Assembly (NCBI GenBank): GCA_030447415.1
Contig: JAUJOZ010000003.1
Span: 147,542-211,541 of the forward strand
Reading direction: 5' to 3'
DNA from: Thermomicrobiales bacterium
GTDB lineage: Bacteria; Chloroflexota; Chloroflexia; Thermomicrobiales; UBA6265
DNA length: 64,000 nt
Under the pieces are notes generated by a model. The model was not told the origin of the DNA. It worked only from the letters and a program-made list of their open reading frames with translations, and searched no databases. Made by a program: the position numbers and the translations under genes. This document shows positions 27,280 to 35,661 of the stretch, one piece after another. The number at the start of each line of letters is the position of its first letter. The first letter of the stretch is position 1.

Positions 27280-28374
27280 CTACCCCGCGTCCACGGTCCG
27301 ACCGCGGTAGGCCCGACGTGCGAGCACGGCCAGCAGCGGATGGTACCGGCGCTCAAGCGTTGGCGGGTAGCGGACGATTTCGCCGCCGAAGCGGACCTTG
27401 AACTCGTAGAGCCCCCGCCAATCGTCACCCCGCGTGCCGGCGACGCGGTCACCCTCGTCGACCTCAGTCGAAGGTGGATCGTGAGCAGGAATCCCCCAGA
27501 GGTCGTAGCGGCTGCAGCCGTTCTCGCGCGCCCAGCGCATTGCTTCGTACTGCAGGTAGAACCCGGCACCGTGTGCCCGGTAGCGCGTCGACGAGGCGCC
27601 ATACATGTAGATCGCCTCTTCGCCGAAGCGGGCGGCGATCAGCCCGGCCGCCGGTACCTCCTCCACGATCGCGAAGAGAAGCACGGCGGCATCCCCGAAG
27701 ATCCGCATGAAGTCGTCGTAGTACCCGCGCTCGTGGATGCCGAAGGCGTTGCGATCGGCGGTGTCCCGGAGGAGGTCGTAGAACGTCTCGAGCGTGTCGG
27801 CGTTGGCTGCGGCGCGCCGAAGCACCACCCCCCGGCGCTGGGCCAGCCGGACGTTGTAGCGCGTCTTCTGGTGCATCTGGTTGAGGAGCGCCTCGTCATC
27901 AAGGAGCGGGACTTTGACCGTCCGGCTCGGCTGGATATGCTCGGGGCCACGGATGAAGCCCGCCTTGCGGTACCCGCCCGCGAGCGGTAGTGGTCGGTCG
28001 CACTCAACGATGAGGCTCAACGCGCGGTGCCGGCGGCAAACGTCGTCCAGGGCAGTGAACAGGTGTCGCGCTGTCTCCTCGTCGCCGAGAATCAGCGGCC
28101 CGCGCGGGACGTACGCCAGGCTCACCGGACCGCGGTGCTTGAACAGCACCTGCGCCATGGCGCTGCCCCGCGGACCGTCAACGCGGACCCGCTCGGCTCG
28201 CCACCCGTAACGCTCCTTGAATGTGCCCCAGCGCCACGATTGGAGAAGATGGCCGCCCCCGCGACGGAGCGCATCATCCCACTCCTCGCGCTCAGCGGTC
28301 GTAACGCCGGCGGCCCCCCGCGACCCATCCTCCGTCGGTCCGCCCTCGGCCGTGCCGAGTGGCGCCACGGTCAC
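27280..28374 (-). CDS. FemX/MurM-type aminoacyl-tRNA transferase for peptidoglycan
   Basis: The 364-aa protein shows the FemABX double-GNAT layout: LQSWRWGTFKERYGW near the N-terminus, YVPRGPLI, HQKTRYNVRLAQRRGV, and a second domain with YMYGASSTRYRAHGAGFYLQ, RYDLWGIP and YEFKVRFGGEIVRYP. FemX-type enzymes add amino acids from tRNA to the side chain of the diamino residue of lipid II, building an interpeptide bridge. Its direct coupling to murE (6-bp gap) and the GTGA overlap with the HEAT-repeat gene upstream support a wall role. Confidence 0.9.
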   Translation of the reverse strand: MTVAPLGTAEGGPTEDGSRGAAGVTTAEREEWDDALRRGGGHLLQSWRWGTFKERYGWRAERVRVDGPRGSAMAQVLFKHRGPVSLAYVPRGPLILGDEETARHLFTALDDVCRRHRALSLIVECDRPLPLAGGYRKAGFIRGPEHIQPSRTVKVPLLDDEALLNQMHQKTRYNVRLAQRRGVVLRRAAANADTLETFYDLLRDTADRNAFGIHERGYYDDFMRIFGDAAVLLFAIVEEVPAAGLIAARFGEEAIYMYGASSTRYRAHGAGFYLQYEAMRWARENGCSRYDLWGIPAHDPPSTEVDEGDRVAGTRGDDWRGLYEFKVRFGGEIVRYPPTLERRYHPLLAVLARRAYRGRTVDAG

Positions 28375-29333
28375 ACTCGGACCTGGAGCGGATCGACGCT
28401 GGCCAGCGCCTCCTCGAGGGCCGGGTCAAGGAGCTCCACGTCGCGCTCCTCAGCCGCCGCGGCAAGGTCCCGAAGCACGCGCACGGCGGACCGTCCTCCG
28501 ACCTGGCCGAGCGCCGCGATTGCCGCGTAGCGAACCTCCGCGTCGGGATCCGCGGCGAGCAGAGCCAGACCCGGAACGGCCCGGTCGTTCTCTAGAAAGC
28601 CACAGGCCCGCGCCGCCTCGTAGCGAAGCTCCGCCTCTGGGCTGTGCAATTCGTCCAGCACCGTATCGAGCCAGCGCGCGTCTAGGTTGCGCCCCATGGC
28701 GTACAGCGCGCTCGCCTGGAGGCCCTGTTCATCCGAGTCGTAGGCCCCCGCGATCAATCGCTTCACGACCTCGTCGTGACCAAAGACGGCCACCGATTCA
28801 AGCGCCCGTCGCCGGACCACGTGCGGCGATCCCGGGTCGTCCACCAGGGCGACGAGCGTCGCCTGCACCCGGTCCCGCACTCCCGGCCCCAACTCGTCGG
28901 CGGCCGCCCGGTCGGCAAAGCGAGCGAGCCCCTGGGCCGCTTCCGCACGGACGTCCTGCGAGGGGTCGCTCGTCGCTAGCTCCAGCAGCCGGTCGGGCAG
29001 ATCCGGTCCGTCGTCCTCCCAGAGGGCCGCTACGGCCAGTTGCCGGACCACTGGGGAGGGATCGCTGAGTGCGACCCGTAGTGCCCGCCCGAAATTCAGG
29101 TCGAGGCGGTCTTCGCTTAGCTCGCCCATCCGTCGCACCGCGGAAACGCGCGTTGCCTCGGGCAGGCCTGGCCAAGCGCCAGCGAGCGCCGAAACGCCAG
29201 GCTTGCTTAGATCCGAAAGCGGAACGACGGTCGTGGAGCGGACCGTCCCGCCGCCCAGCGCTTCCAACGCGCCGGAAAGAGCGTCTGCCGGACTCTGGTC
29301 AGGACGTTGTTCCGGGAACGTAGGTGTAGACAT
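28371..29333 (-). CDS. HEAT-repeat protein of unknown function
   Basis: The 320-aa protein consists largely of 30-35-residue alpha-helical repeats with the pattern DPSPVVRQLAVAALWEDDG, DPSQDVRAEAAQGLARFAD, SPEAELRYEAARACGFLEND and DPDAEVRYAAIAALGQVGG. HEAT repeats are scaffolds for protein binding. There is no signal peptide, so it is probably cytoplasmic. I chose ATG 29333; it overlaps the upstream gene by 35 bp. Further in-frame ATGs at 29342 and 29375 are alternatives. It is translationally coupled to femX by a 4-bp overlap. Confidence 0.8.
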   Translation of the reverse strand: MSTPTFPEQRPDQSPADALSGALEALGGGTVRSTTVVPLSDLSKPGVSALAGAWPGLPEATRVSAVRRMGELSEDRLDLNFGRALRVALSDPSPVVRQLAVAALWEDDGPDLPDRLLELATSDPSQDVRAEAAQGLARFADRAAADELGPGVRDRVQATLVALVDDPGSPHVVRRRALESVAVFGHDEVVKRLIAGAYDSDEQGLQASALYAMGRNLDARWLDTVLDELHSPEAELRYEAARACGFLENDRAVPGLALLAADPDAEVRYAAIAALGQVGGRSAVRVLRDLAAAAEERDVELLDPALEEALASVDPLQVRV

Positions 29334-31053
29334 CGGCTCCATCGGGATCCCGTGAGAAGGCGCCCGTATCGTCATTGTCGAGGATCGAGCGAAGCAAGGT
29401 GGGTGAGAACGGCCGTTCAACGTTCACGGCAGCCAGCAGCGCATCCAGCGTTGACGAGAAGCCGCCGTCGACCTTCTCGCCGATCCGCTCGAACGTCACC
29501 GCCACGACCGCCTCCGGCCGACGCCGCACCTTCTCGTCGAGGGGTTTTTCCTGGCCCAGACGTGGGAAGCGCTCCTCCGTCAGGAGCATCGCATCGTCGA
29601 CGCCGCAGGCGAAGGTCGTGGGCCGGAAGACATACCGCTGGGCACGCCGCTCGTCAAGTTCCAGCAGGCGCGCATTCTGGTTGCCGGCCGCGACGTACTC
29701 GATCAGGTAATGCCCGTCGTTAGCCGTAGCGGTGATCGAGAGGAGCGCACCCGGCACGAGGTTCTCGGTATAGAGATCGTCCAGGCCGAGAATGAAACCG
29801 CCCCGGTTCGGCGTCGGGTAGCGCAGCTCGACGAGGTAGGTCGTGTACGACTGCGGGCTCTCCAGTGTCAGCACCGCGGAGCGCTGGTTCGGCTGCAGCG
29901 GGCCGGGGAGCAAGGCCTGCATCTGCGCGTCGTACGGGAGCAGGCCGTGGTAGTACTCATAGAACGTCAGGACGTGGTCCACCGACTGCGTCGTCCGGTA
30001 TGCGGGCGTGGGCGGCGACTCGTCCAACAGGAAACGGTAGTCGGTGCCGATCTCGTTCGGCTTGCGCCGGGTCGTGCCGATTTGCGGTAGGTTCGTCGTG
30101 CTCCAGAATCGTTGGTTGGCGGTGCCGACGAAGTCGAATTCACGGTGCTCCCGTGACAGCCGGAAGTTCACCGCAAACCGCATCAGGTCGAACTCTTGGG
30201 AGCCGGGGCGGACCCCGAGCACGTCCTGGACGAGGACGTCGTCGGTCAGCGGCTGCTCCTGCTCCTGGATGTAATCCTTCATGCGGCGCAGGTCGCCACG
30301 ACTGAACCGAGGCACGCGGTCCTCGATCATCCACTGGTCGCCGAAGTTGGCGACGCGGATATCGGCCCGCAACCGGTCGGCCAGCGCGGCCGCGAGATCC
30401 ATGTCGTCGACGCCGGTGACATCCGTTCGCGCCACCGAGGGCAGCGTGATCGTGCGGGCCGGCGCCGGCGTCGGCGCGGGCTCCAGCTCATCAACCGACT
30501 CCACCGACTCCACCGGCTCCAGGGCTGCCGGCGGCGCCACCTCCACGACCTCCGGCGTCGCGGCGGCAGCTGCCGCCTCCGCGGCCACCAACTCCTCCTC
30601 GTCCGGCTCCGGCTCCAGGCCCTCGAGGACGGTCGACAGCGTCGCCCACGAGGGATCGATTCGCGGCCGCTCGCGGACCGGCTCCGCCGGTGTTTCAGGC
30701 TTCGGCAGCGGCGTCATGAATCGCTGTGCGAAGGAGTGGCCTACCCCGCCGGTTCGGGGTCGCGGGACCGTGCCCCCGCGGGTGGTGATCACCATCCGCT
30801 CGCCGTTGAGCTCCTCGAGCGCAAAGATGCCGGGGTTCGCGGCGATCGCGTCCTCGATCCGCCCCGCCGCAGCTCCGTCGCCTTCCGCCGAGAGGAAGGC
30901 GGCGATCGATGCGACCGAGACTCGGATCGGCGCGTCAGCCGACATGAAGCGTCCCTGGGCCCGAACCAGTTCGAAGATTCGGCCGGCAAGCGCTTGCTCA
31001 TCGGGTGACCCGGCGAAGATCGGTGTGACGCGTTCTTGGATCTCAGTCACCAT
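29299..31053 (-). CDS. Conserved-looking 584-aa protein, function not recognised
   Basis: I do not recognise a family. An N-terminal region of about 90 residues looks like a small helical domain (DEQALAGRIFELVRAQGRFM). An acidic, Ala/Glu/Pro-rich linker follows (residues 120-205). A large C-terminal region of about 370 residues has mixed alpha/beta character (RVPRFSRGDLRRMKDYIQEQ, EFDFVGTANQRFW, YEYYHGLLPYDAQMQALLPG). There is no signal peptide or membrane segment. Codon use and GC are like the neighbours. It is co-transcribed with the HEAT-repeat gene, femX and murE, so a role linked to that operon is a reasonable guess only. Confidence 0.75.
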   Translation of the reverse strand: MVTEIQERVTPIFAGSPDEQALAGRIFELVRAQGRFMSADAPIRVSVASIAAFLSAEGDGAAAGRIEDAIAANPGIFALEELNGERMVITTRGGTVPRPRTGGVGHSFAQRFMTPLPKPETPAEPVRERPRIDPSWATLSTVLEGLEPEPDEEELVAAEAAAAAATPEVVEVAPPAALEPVESVESVDELEPAPTPAPARTITLPSVARTDVTGVDDMDLAAALADRLRADIRVANFGDQWMIEDRVPRFSRGDLRRMKDYIQEQEQPLTDDVLVQDVLGVRPGSQEFDLMRFAVNFRLSREHREFDFVGTANQRFWSTTNLPQIGTTRRKPNEIGTDYRFLLDESPPTPAYRTTQSVDHVLTFYEYYHGLLPYDAQMQALLPGPLQPNQRSAVLTLESPQSYTTYLVELRYPTPNRGGFILGLDDLYTENLVPGALLSITATANDGHYLIEYVAAGNQNARLLELDERRAQRYVFRPTTFACGVDDAMLLTEERFPRLGQEKPLDEKVRRRPEAVVAVTFERIGEKVDGGFSSTLDALLAAVNVERPFSPTLLRSILDNDDTGAFSRDPDGADVYTYVPGTTS

Positions 31054-31116
31054 CGTGCGGCGTACTCCCCATAACCGAATGCGAGAACGAAGACGGTTCG
31101 AAACCCCGGTCGAGCG

Positions 31117-31245
31117 CTAGCCGCGAGACGGCTGCCGACGCAGGGCGTCGATCAGCTGTTGTGTGGTCGTTGGCTGGACGGCATTGCGGAGCACGGTCAG
31201 GAGAAAAGCGACATCCTCGTCGCTCAGACGGATCTGGGCAGTCAT
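31117..31245 (-). CDS. Small 42-aa protein
   Basis: ATG at 31245 is preceded by GGAGA with a 5-base gap. The peptide begins MTAQIRLSDEDVAFLLTVLR and ends QLIDALRRQPSRG. It is amphipathic, helical and without cysteines or a membrane segment. It lies 63 bp upstream of the 584-aa gene on the same strand and probably starts the operon. The longer open frame upstream overlaps the tRNA and is rejected. Confidence 0.55.
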   Translation of the reverse strand: MTAQIRLSDEDVAFLLTVLRNAVQPTTTQQLIDALRRQPSRG

Positions 31246-31446
31246 CAAGTCTCCAGGCGAGTGTGGGAAGGATCGACCTCTTGCAAACCGGTCAAGTGTA
31301 GCCGCCGGGTGGCGCTTCCGCCAACTCATGCGGCCCGGGAACGGGTGAGGGTCGCCGTTGCGTAGGGTCCGGTGCGCCGGGAGAGCGCGGCGGACGGCCG
31401 CCGGAACGTATGGTAGACTCTTGGCCGCGCGCCCAAAGGGTGGCGG

Positions 31447-31521
31447 TCCCCGATAGCTCAACGGTAGAGCGGCCGGCTGTTAACCGGTAGGTTCTAGGTT
31501 CGAATCCTAGTCGGGGAGCCA
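31447..31521 (+). tRNA. tRNA-Asn (GUU)
   Basis: The sequence folds as a cloverleaf: acceptor TCCCCGA (31447-31453) pairs with TCGGGGA (31511-31517), the D arm is GCTCAACGGTAGAGC, and the anticodon loop CTGTTAA reads GTT. The T arm is CTAGGTTCGAATCCTAG. CCA is encoded at 31519-31521. A TAGACT box about 30 bp upstream may be its promoter. Confidence 0.95.
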
Positions 31522-31908
31522 AATATCAAACTGCGCCGGCGGTGGCACCCGGTGGACCTCCCCGGACACGGACCGTCCCGCCGTTTTGTTCGTCTCGACG
31601 AACACATCGAACGGTGGCCGGAACACCGGCACCAGATCCCCTGCGCTCCAACGCTGACCCTAACGTCACCTCAGTGACACCCGACACGCTGTATGGTACG
31701 AGGGGCGCCGCGACCGGGGAGTCGGGTTCGGGGTTGCAACGCTCCAACGAGGCGCGTGGGCCGCCTGGCGGGCATCTCGGCCTGAGGAGGCCTCGGGGAG
31801 GGGGCCGGCGGGGCGGTTGGCTTGCGGGTTGCTCCGATTGTCCGCAAGCCGGCGGGCGCCCTCAGGACGGATGGCGCGAGGGCGGCCGCCGGCTCCGGCG
31901 CGGCCCGG
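31522..31908. other. Non-coding spacer between tRNA-Asn and the SnoaL-like gene
   Basis: I see no supported gene in these 387 bases. They contain an inverted repeat GTCAC-CTCA-GTGAC near 31664-31677 that could be an operator, and a G-rich segment near 31780-31820. The 73-aa open frame on the minus strand lacks family features. Confidence 0.4.
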
Positions 31909-32520
31909 CTAGGTCGCGGCCGGGCTGGCGACCGGGCTGCCGCCTGGGGCCGGGACCACGCCCAGCTGCTGGAGGATGGCGTAGACGTCGTAGTAGGCGG
32001 TGTCGCGCACGATCAGGCCGTCCCGTAACTCGAGCACATCGGCGCCGCGGAGCGCGATGGTCTGGCCGGTGCCGGGCGGGAAGCCGGGAACCTGGCCGGT
32101 GTAGGTGCCCGTGAATGACCACTCGACCGCGCCCCGGTCGCCGGCCACAAAGGCGCTCGTGAACCGCGACGCCAGCTCCGTGAACGCCCCGAAGAGCCCC
32201 ATCAGGTAGGCCCGCACCTCGTTCGGGCCGCGCTGCGTGACGCTGAAGGGGACGTCATCACGGACCCCGTCCGGGTCGTGGGGGATGGCGATGCGGGCAG
32301 GGTCGAGCGCCTCCCAGCCGGCAGCCCCTTCCTGCAGAGCCGGCGGCAGGGCGGTCGGCGAGGCCACCGGGGAAGCCTCCTGGGCGCGCCGGCCGCGGGC
32401 AGTGAGGGCGGCGGCCCGACCCCGCACTGCCGCGCTTCGCCGAAGTACTCCGCCCACCGGCGGGCCGGCTCGTCGACCTGCCCCAGTTTGGATCCGCGCC
32501 TTCACGGTTCGCACGTACAC
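31909..32520 (-). CDS. SnoaL/NTF2-like protein, probably exported
   Basis: The 203-aa protein ends with a SnoaL-like (ester cyclase) domain: VRAYLMGLFGAFTELASRF, VEWSFTGTYTGQ, PPGTGQTIALRGADVLELRD and TAYYDVYAILQQLGVVP. NTF2-fold proteins of this kind are small-molecule cyclases, isomerases or binding proteins. The start is GTG 32520, because AAAAGGAGG lies 6 bp upstream. The first 50 residues are basic and poorly hydrophobic, unlike a normal signal peptide, so a frame error there is possible. SPVASP motifs occur at both ends of the domain, as in secreted proteins of this group. It is divergent from the next gene. Confidence 0.65.
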   Translation of the reverse strand: MYVRTVKARIQTGAGRRAGPPVGGVLRRSAAVRGRAAALTARGRRAQEASPVASPTALPPALQEGAAGWEALDPARIAIPHDPDGVRDDVPFSVTQRGPNEVRAYLMGLFGAFTELASRFTSAFVAGDRGAVEWSFTGTYTGQVPGFPPGTGQTIALRGADVLELRDGLIVRDTAYYDVYAILQQLGVVPAPGGSPVASPAAT

Positions 32521-32700
32521 GACGTCCTCCTTTTTGTGACGGCCATCGAGCCGCCGCGCGGCCGCCGCGTCACGCGTCCTACTGGGTCCCCGCCCGGCCG
32601 CAAACACGGCATCGGCCGCGCGCCCAAGCCCGTGGCTGCTATGATGCGCCGGCGCGGCCGCCATGGGGTGGCCGGTTCGCCGCCAGCACTAGGAGGAGTC

Positions 32701-33012
32701 ATGCGCCGTCTCGTCTCGCTCGTCGCCACCGTGCTCGCCGTCGGCGTGTTCGCCCTCGGCGCGTTCGCCCTCATCGTCGCCCAGGAGGAGGAGGCGGAGG
32801 AGCCGGGGGGCGTCGGGGCATGTGCCACGCCCGGCGCGACGCCTCTGGCCACGCCCCTTGCCTCCCCGGCGGCCTCGCCGGTCGCCTCCCCGGTCACGGC
32901 CCCAGTCGCGTCGCCGTGCCCCGAGGTCGGCACGCCAGTCGGGGCGCAGGTACCGGGAGACGCCGTGACGGGCGAGATGGTTGATATCACCTCTGTGCAC
33001 ACCCGGACATAA
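32701..33012 (+). CDS. Exported protein with Ala-Ser-Pro repeats
   Basis: The 103-aa protein has a clear signal sequence (MRRLVSLVATVLAVGVFALG) and an acidic stretch. A repeat region follows, built from ATPLATPLASPAASPVASP-type units, and then a short tail. A GGAGG site lies 4 bp before ATG 32701. Such low-complexity Ala/Ser/Pro/Val segments often tether or extend secreted proteins of Thermomicrobia. The function is unknown. A strong terminator follows directly. Confidence 0.7.
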   Translation: MRRLVSLVATVLAVGVFALGAFALIVAQEEEAEEPGGVGACATPGATPLATPLASPAASPVASPVTAPVASPCPEVGTPVGAQVPGDAVTGEMVDITSVHTRT

Positions 33013-33017
33013 CGCTG

Positions 33018-33046
33018 GGGGCGGCCAGTGTGGCCGCCCCTGTCTG
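33018..33046 (+). terminator. Terminator after the Ala-Ser-Pro-repeat gene
   Basis: GGGGCGGCCA (33018-33027), loop GTG and TGGCCGCCCC (33031-33040) form a perfect 10-bp stem followed by TGTCTGT. Confidence 0.75.
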
Positions 33047-33105
33047 TCCCCTTGCCCCGAGCCGAAGCCCAGCGCCGTCGACATTCCGGTCACGTCTCCG
33101 GGATG

Positions 33106-33532
33106 TTAGTCAGTGGCGAGCGTTGACGCGGGCGTTGGCATCGTGCCCTGGCCGCCACAGTCCGAGCACGTCTCCTCGTTGGCCCCGGTGTCGTCGTGTT
33201 GGTACGGCGAGCCGCCTCACAGGCGCCCCTGTCCGTGGCAGCGGGGGCAGCTCTGGTGCGGCGTCACCATCGCCAACCGCAAATCCTCGTAGGCGGCGCC
33301 GGCCCGGACGCCGCCTCCAGCCCGCGCACCACATGGTCAACGCGGCCTCGTCCAGCCGGGTGATCGGGTGATGGACGCCGAACGGGTCGCCCAGCTCCGG
33401 GTAGCGGTCCATCAGCTCGTTGAGCGCCTGCTTGTACCTCTACGCCTGGGCAGCCTTCAAAGAAACGGTGGCCTGGTGAACGATCAACGTTTCCCGGTCC
33501 GCGCCCTCCGAACCACGCCAGGGACCGTACAT
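33106..33532 (-). pseudogene. Broken DnaJ-type zinc-finger protein
   Basis: From ATG 33532 (after a GAAGG site) the frame reads MYGPWRGSEGADRETLIVHQ, then stops at TAG 33440-33442. It continues in the same frame with LNELMDRYPELGDPFG. Two frame changes near 33310-33345 lead to AYEDLRLAMV, the zinc knuckle CPRCHGQG, a TGA, and a second knuckle CSDCGGQG before a final stop at 33106-33108. CxxCxGxG pairs are the DnaJ zinc-binding motif. Two nonsense codons and two frame changes indicate a decayed gene. Confidence 0.55.
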
Positions 33533-33694
33533 CTCACACCTTCTGGCCCGCGTGCCGGACGACGACCTGCGGCTAGTGGTCCGGGGCTTTCTCCGCGTCA
33601 CTGTTGAGGCGACGGTGCTCGCGCGGAGCGTCGACGAGGCCGAAAACGAGGGGGCGCCTCGCTCCCCCGGACTCGGCCAAGCGGTGGCCAGTTC

Positions 33695-34495
33695 CTACGG
33701 GACACACGTGAAGGCGGAGCCGGACCAGGCCGTCGCGCTACAGATGGCGGTCACCCCGGCCTGCGCGGCGAACGTGCAGCTGCCCCCGCCGGCGGGACCG
33801 CCCGTCGTTCGGTTCTCCTCGCAGGCCTTTTCGCACTGGATCTGGGTGGGACCAGCCCGGCAGAACGGATTGGCGCCGCCCAGGCTCGCGCAACAGGTCG
33901 CCTCCACGCACCTGCAGGTGCACGTCTCGGCGTTAAAGACCTTACCGTTGGCGCAGGCGGGCAGGCACGCGCCCGTGCTAGGACACAGGTTCATGCTGCT
34001 GGGGCAGAGCGGCCCGGCGCAGCCAACTCCACTCAGGTTACAGGGTTCCCCCGGCGCAACAGCAGATTTCGGGCGGCCCGCCCACCGTCACGGGGCAGCA
34101 GGCCGTGCCGTTCGGGCAGCAGCCGGTGCCGCAGCAGTACGAGCCGAATTGACTACAGTCCTGCGTGCAGGTGGCCGGGGGCGGCGGTGGCGGTGGTGGT
34201 GGCGATTGGGGAGGCGATGTCACCTGCCCACCGGCCCGTTCGCACTGCGTCGACGTCAGGCACCGGCTGTTGCCGTTGCAGAAGATGCAGCACACGCAGC
34301 CCGTGGTGCCGCTGCACACCCCTGGGTCGGCCGCGCAGAGCACGTTCGGGCAGGTGGTCTGCACCGCGCCGCTGCGAACCCCGAGCGTCGCAACCAGTCC
34401 CCCGACGAGGTCGCCGGCGAGGCTCTTGACGACCCGGCGGCGGGAGGCGGCCGTCGCCAGCACTTGGCGATCTCGTCAAACCGTTGACCATCCAT
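33695..34495 (-). CDS. Cysteine-rich Tat-type secreted protein (two frame breaks)
   Basis: From ATG 34495 the protein begins MDGQRFDEIAK. After a one-base break near 34462 it continues as a twin-arginine signal (SRRRVVKSLAGDLVGGLVAT), then CSGTTGCVCCIFCNGN and a polyproline linker. GSYCCGTGCCPNGTACCP follows, then GPPEICCCAGG. One base is missing in a G run near 34040-34045; restoring it joins this to CNLSGVGCAGPLCPSSMNLC and a second cysteine-rich block ending at 33695. The repaired protein would be about 266 aa with roughly 40 cysteines. The function is unknown; disulfide-bonded or metal-binding secreted protein is likely. Confidence 0.6.
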
Positions 34496-34617
34496 ATGGA
34501 ACCCTTCTCGCTGAGGGCCGGGCACACGAACACCCAGCCAAGCCGAAACCGGCCCCAGCCGGGTTCGCCATTCACTTCCCTTGCCGCATAGGTGATCCGG
34601 AGGGACCGCAGCGAGGA

Positions 34618-35109
34618 TCATCGTGGCTGAGGGATCGCCACTGTACACCCGCCGCCCCCAATAGATAGGCCGTCTAGACGGCGTTGCGGCGACGACCCGT
34701 TCTCCGCAAGCTGCGCGATCGGGATGGCGACCGCGGTGACCACCGCCAACCCGCTCCGCCCCCGCCTAAAAGCTCCTGTAGTGCCCCGCGACCTCCGGTC
34801 CGTAGGCCGCCCAGCCGGCGGAAACAGCAGGCTAGCCTGCCTCGGGTCGAGTCCGAGGTCCGCAACCTGGGCCGGGTTGGCTAGGACTGCCGGCCGGAAC
34901 CCTTCGTCCGTCACTAGCCGCTCCAGCGCCGTTCGGACGGCGCCGGGGTCGAGCGCCGCCTCCAACCCGGCGTCTTCCGTCTCAAGGTCCACCGGGACCT
35001 CCTCCCCAGCGAGGCGCACCGTGCGCGGGCCGGCGACGTGCCCCGCGACCTCTGGCCCCTCACCAATCGCCAACGCCTTCCCAATCGGGAGGTTCTTCCC
35101 GATCCCCAT
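34618..35109 (-). CDS. 163-aa protein with precursor-peptide-like domain
   Basis: ATG 35109 follows a GAGGAG site. The N-terminus is MGIGKNLPIGKALAIGEGPE. A middle segment, RLVTDEGFRPAVLANPAQVA followed by DLGLDP, resembles the short helical FRxxLxxxPxxxLxxLGL motif common in leader regions of ribosomally made peptides and small carrier-like proteins. A hydrophobic AVVTAVAIPIAQLAE segment and a Gly-rich tail ending IGGGGCTVAIPQPR follow. It lies upstream of the cysteine-rich Tat protein on the same strand. I do not recognise a named family, and no maturase is nearby, so peptide modification is only a hypothesis. Confidence 0.55.
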   Translation of the reverse strand: MGIGKNLPIGKALAIGEGPEVAGHVAGPRTVRLAGEEVPVDLETEDAGLEAALDPGAVRTALERLVTDEGFRPAVLANPAQVADLGLDPRQASLLFPPAGRPTDRRSRGTTGAFRRGRSGLAVVTAVAIPIAQLAENGSSPQRRLDGLSIGGGGCTVAIPQPR

Positions 35110-35404
35110 CGTGGTGCTCCTCTCGTCCGCGGCCCGCCGGGCCGGCCTCCCCGACCACGCCCCTATCGTACGGCCGCGCCGGCGTCCTGGCCGCCGCCCG
35201 CGGCACCGGCGCCCTGTGCTCCCGGGCACAGCGCAGCCGGCGTGCCACTCCGCAACCGGCGCCACCCTTGACGCCACCCGCCTCGCGCGGCATCATCCCG
35301 CCGGGCAGAAGGACGCGATGCCCAACCCGGCGACGCTCCCCCGCGGCACCGTCGCCTTCCTGAACATGGCGATCGGCCACCCTGCGGGGCGGTAACAGGT
35401 CGGT

Positions 35405-35566
35405 TCACTCCGCCGGGACCAGTTGCTTGACGTCCTCTAAGACGGCTTTCAGCTCCTGAGTGCGGCTCGTGCGCCAGTTTCGACACTCGTCTATCACGGG
35501 GAGCCACGTTTCGCCTTCACCGTCGCGGCCCGCCTCACGGGCTGCGGCGTCCTCTGGGCTCGACAT
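35405..35566 (-). CDS. Small 53-aa ORF
   Basis: ATG 35566 to TGA 35405-35407 encodes MSSPEDAAAREAGRDGEGET followed by WLPVIDECRNWRTSRTQELK and a Lys/Val/Leu helix. It is acidic at the start and helical at the end, with one cysteine and no signal. The only support is the open frame and plausible codon use. It is transcribed toward the 163-aa gene. Confidence 0.35.
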   Translation of the reverse strand: MSSPEDAAAREAGRDGEGETWLPVIDECRNWRTSRTQELKAVLEDVKQLVPAE

Positions 35567-35661
35567 CCCCGTCGGTGGACCGCCGTTTCGTTCGTTTTAG
35601 CGTTTGAGTCGTGCGGACGCGGCACCTCGTCAGAGGTGGCGCCTTGAGCGTGTGGAGTCGA

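Noticed and set aside
33552..34487. 311-aa plus-strand open frame
   Set aside because: It is antisense to the cysteine-rich Tat gene and has no recognisable features.
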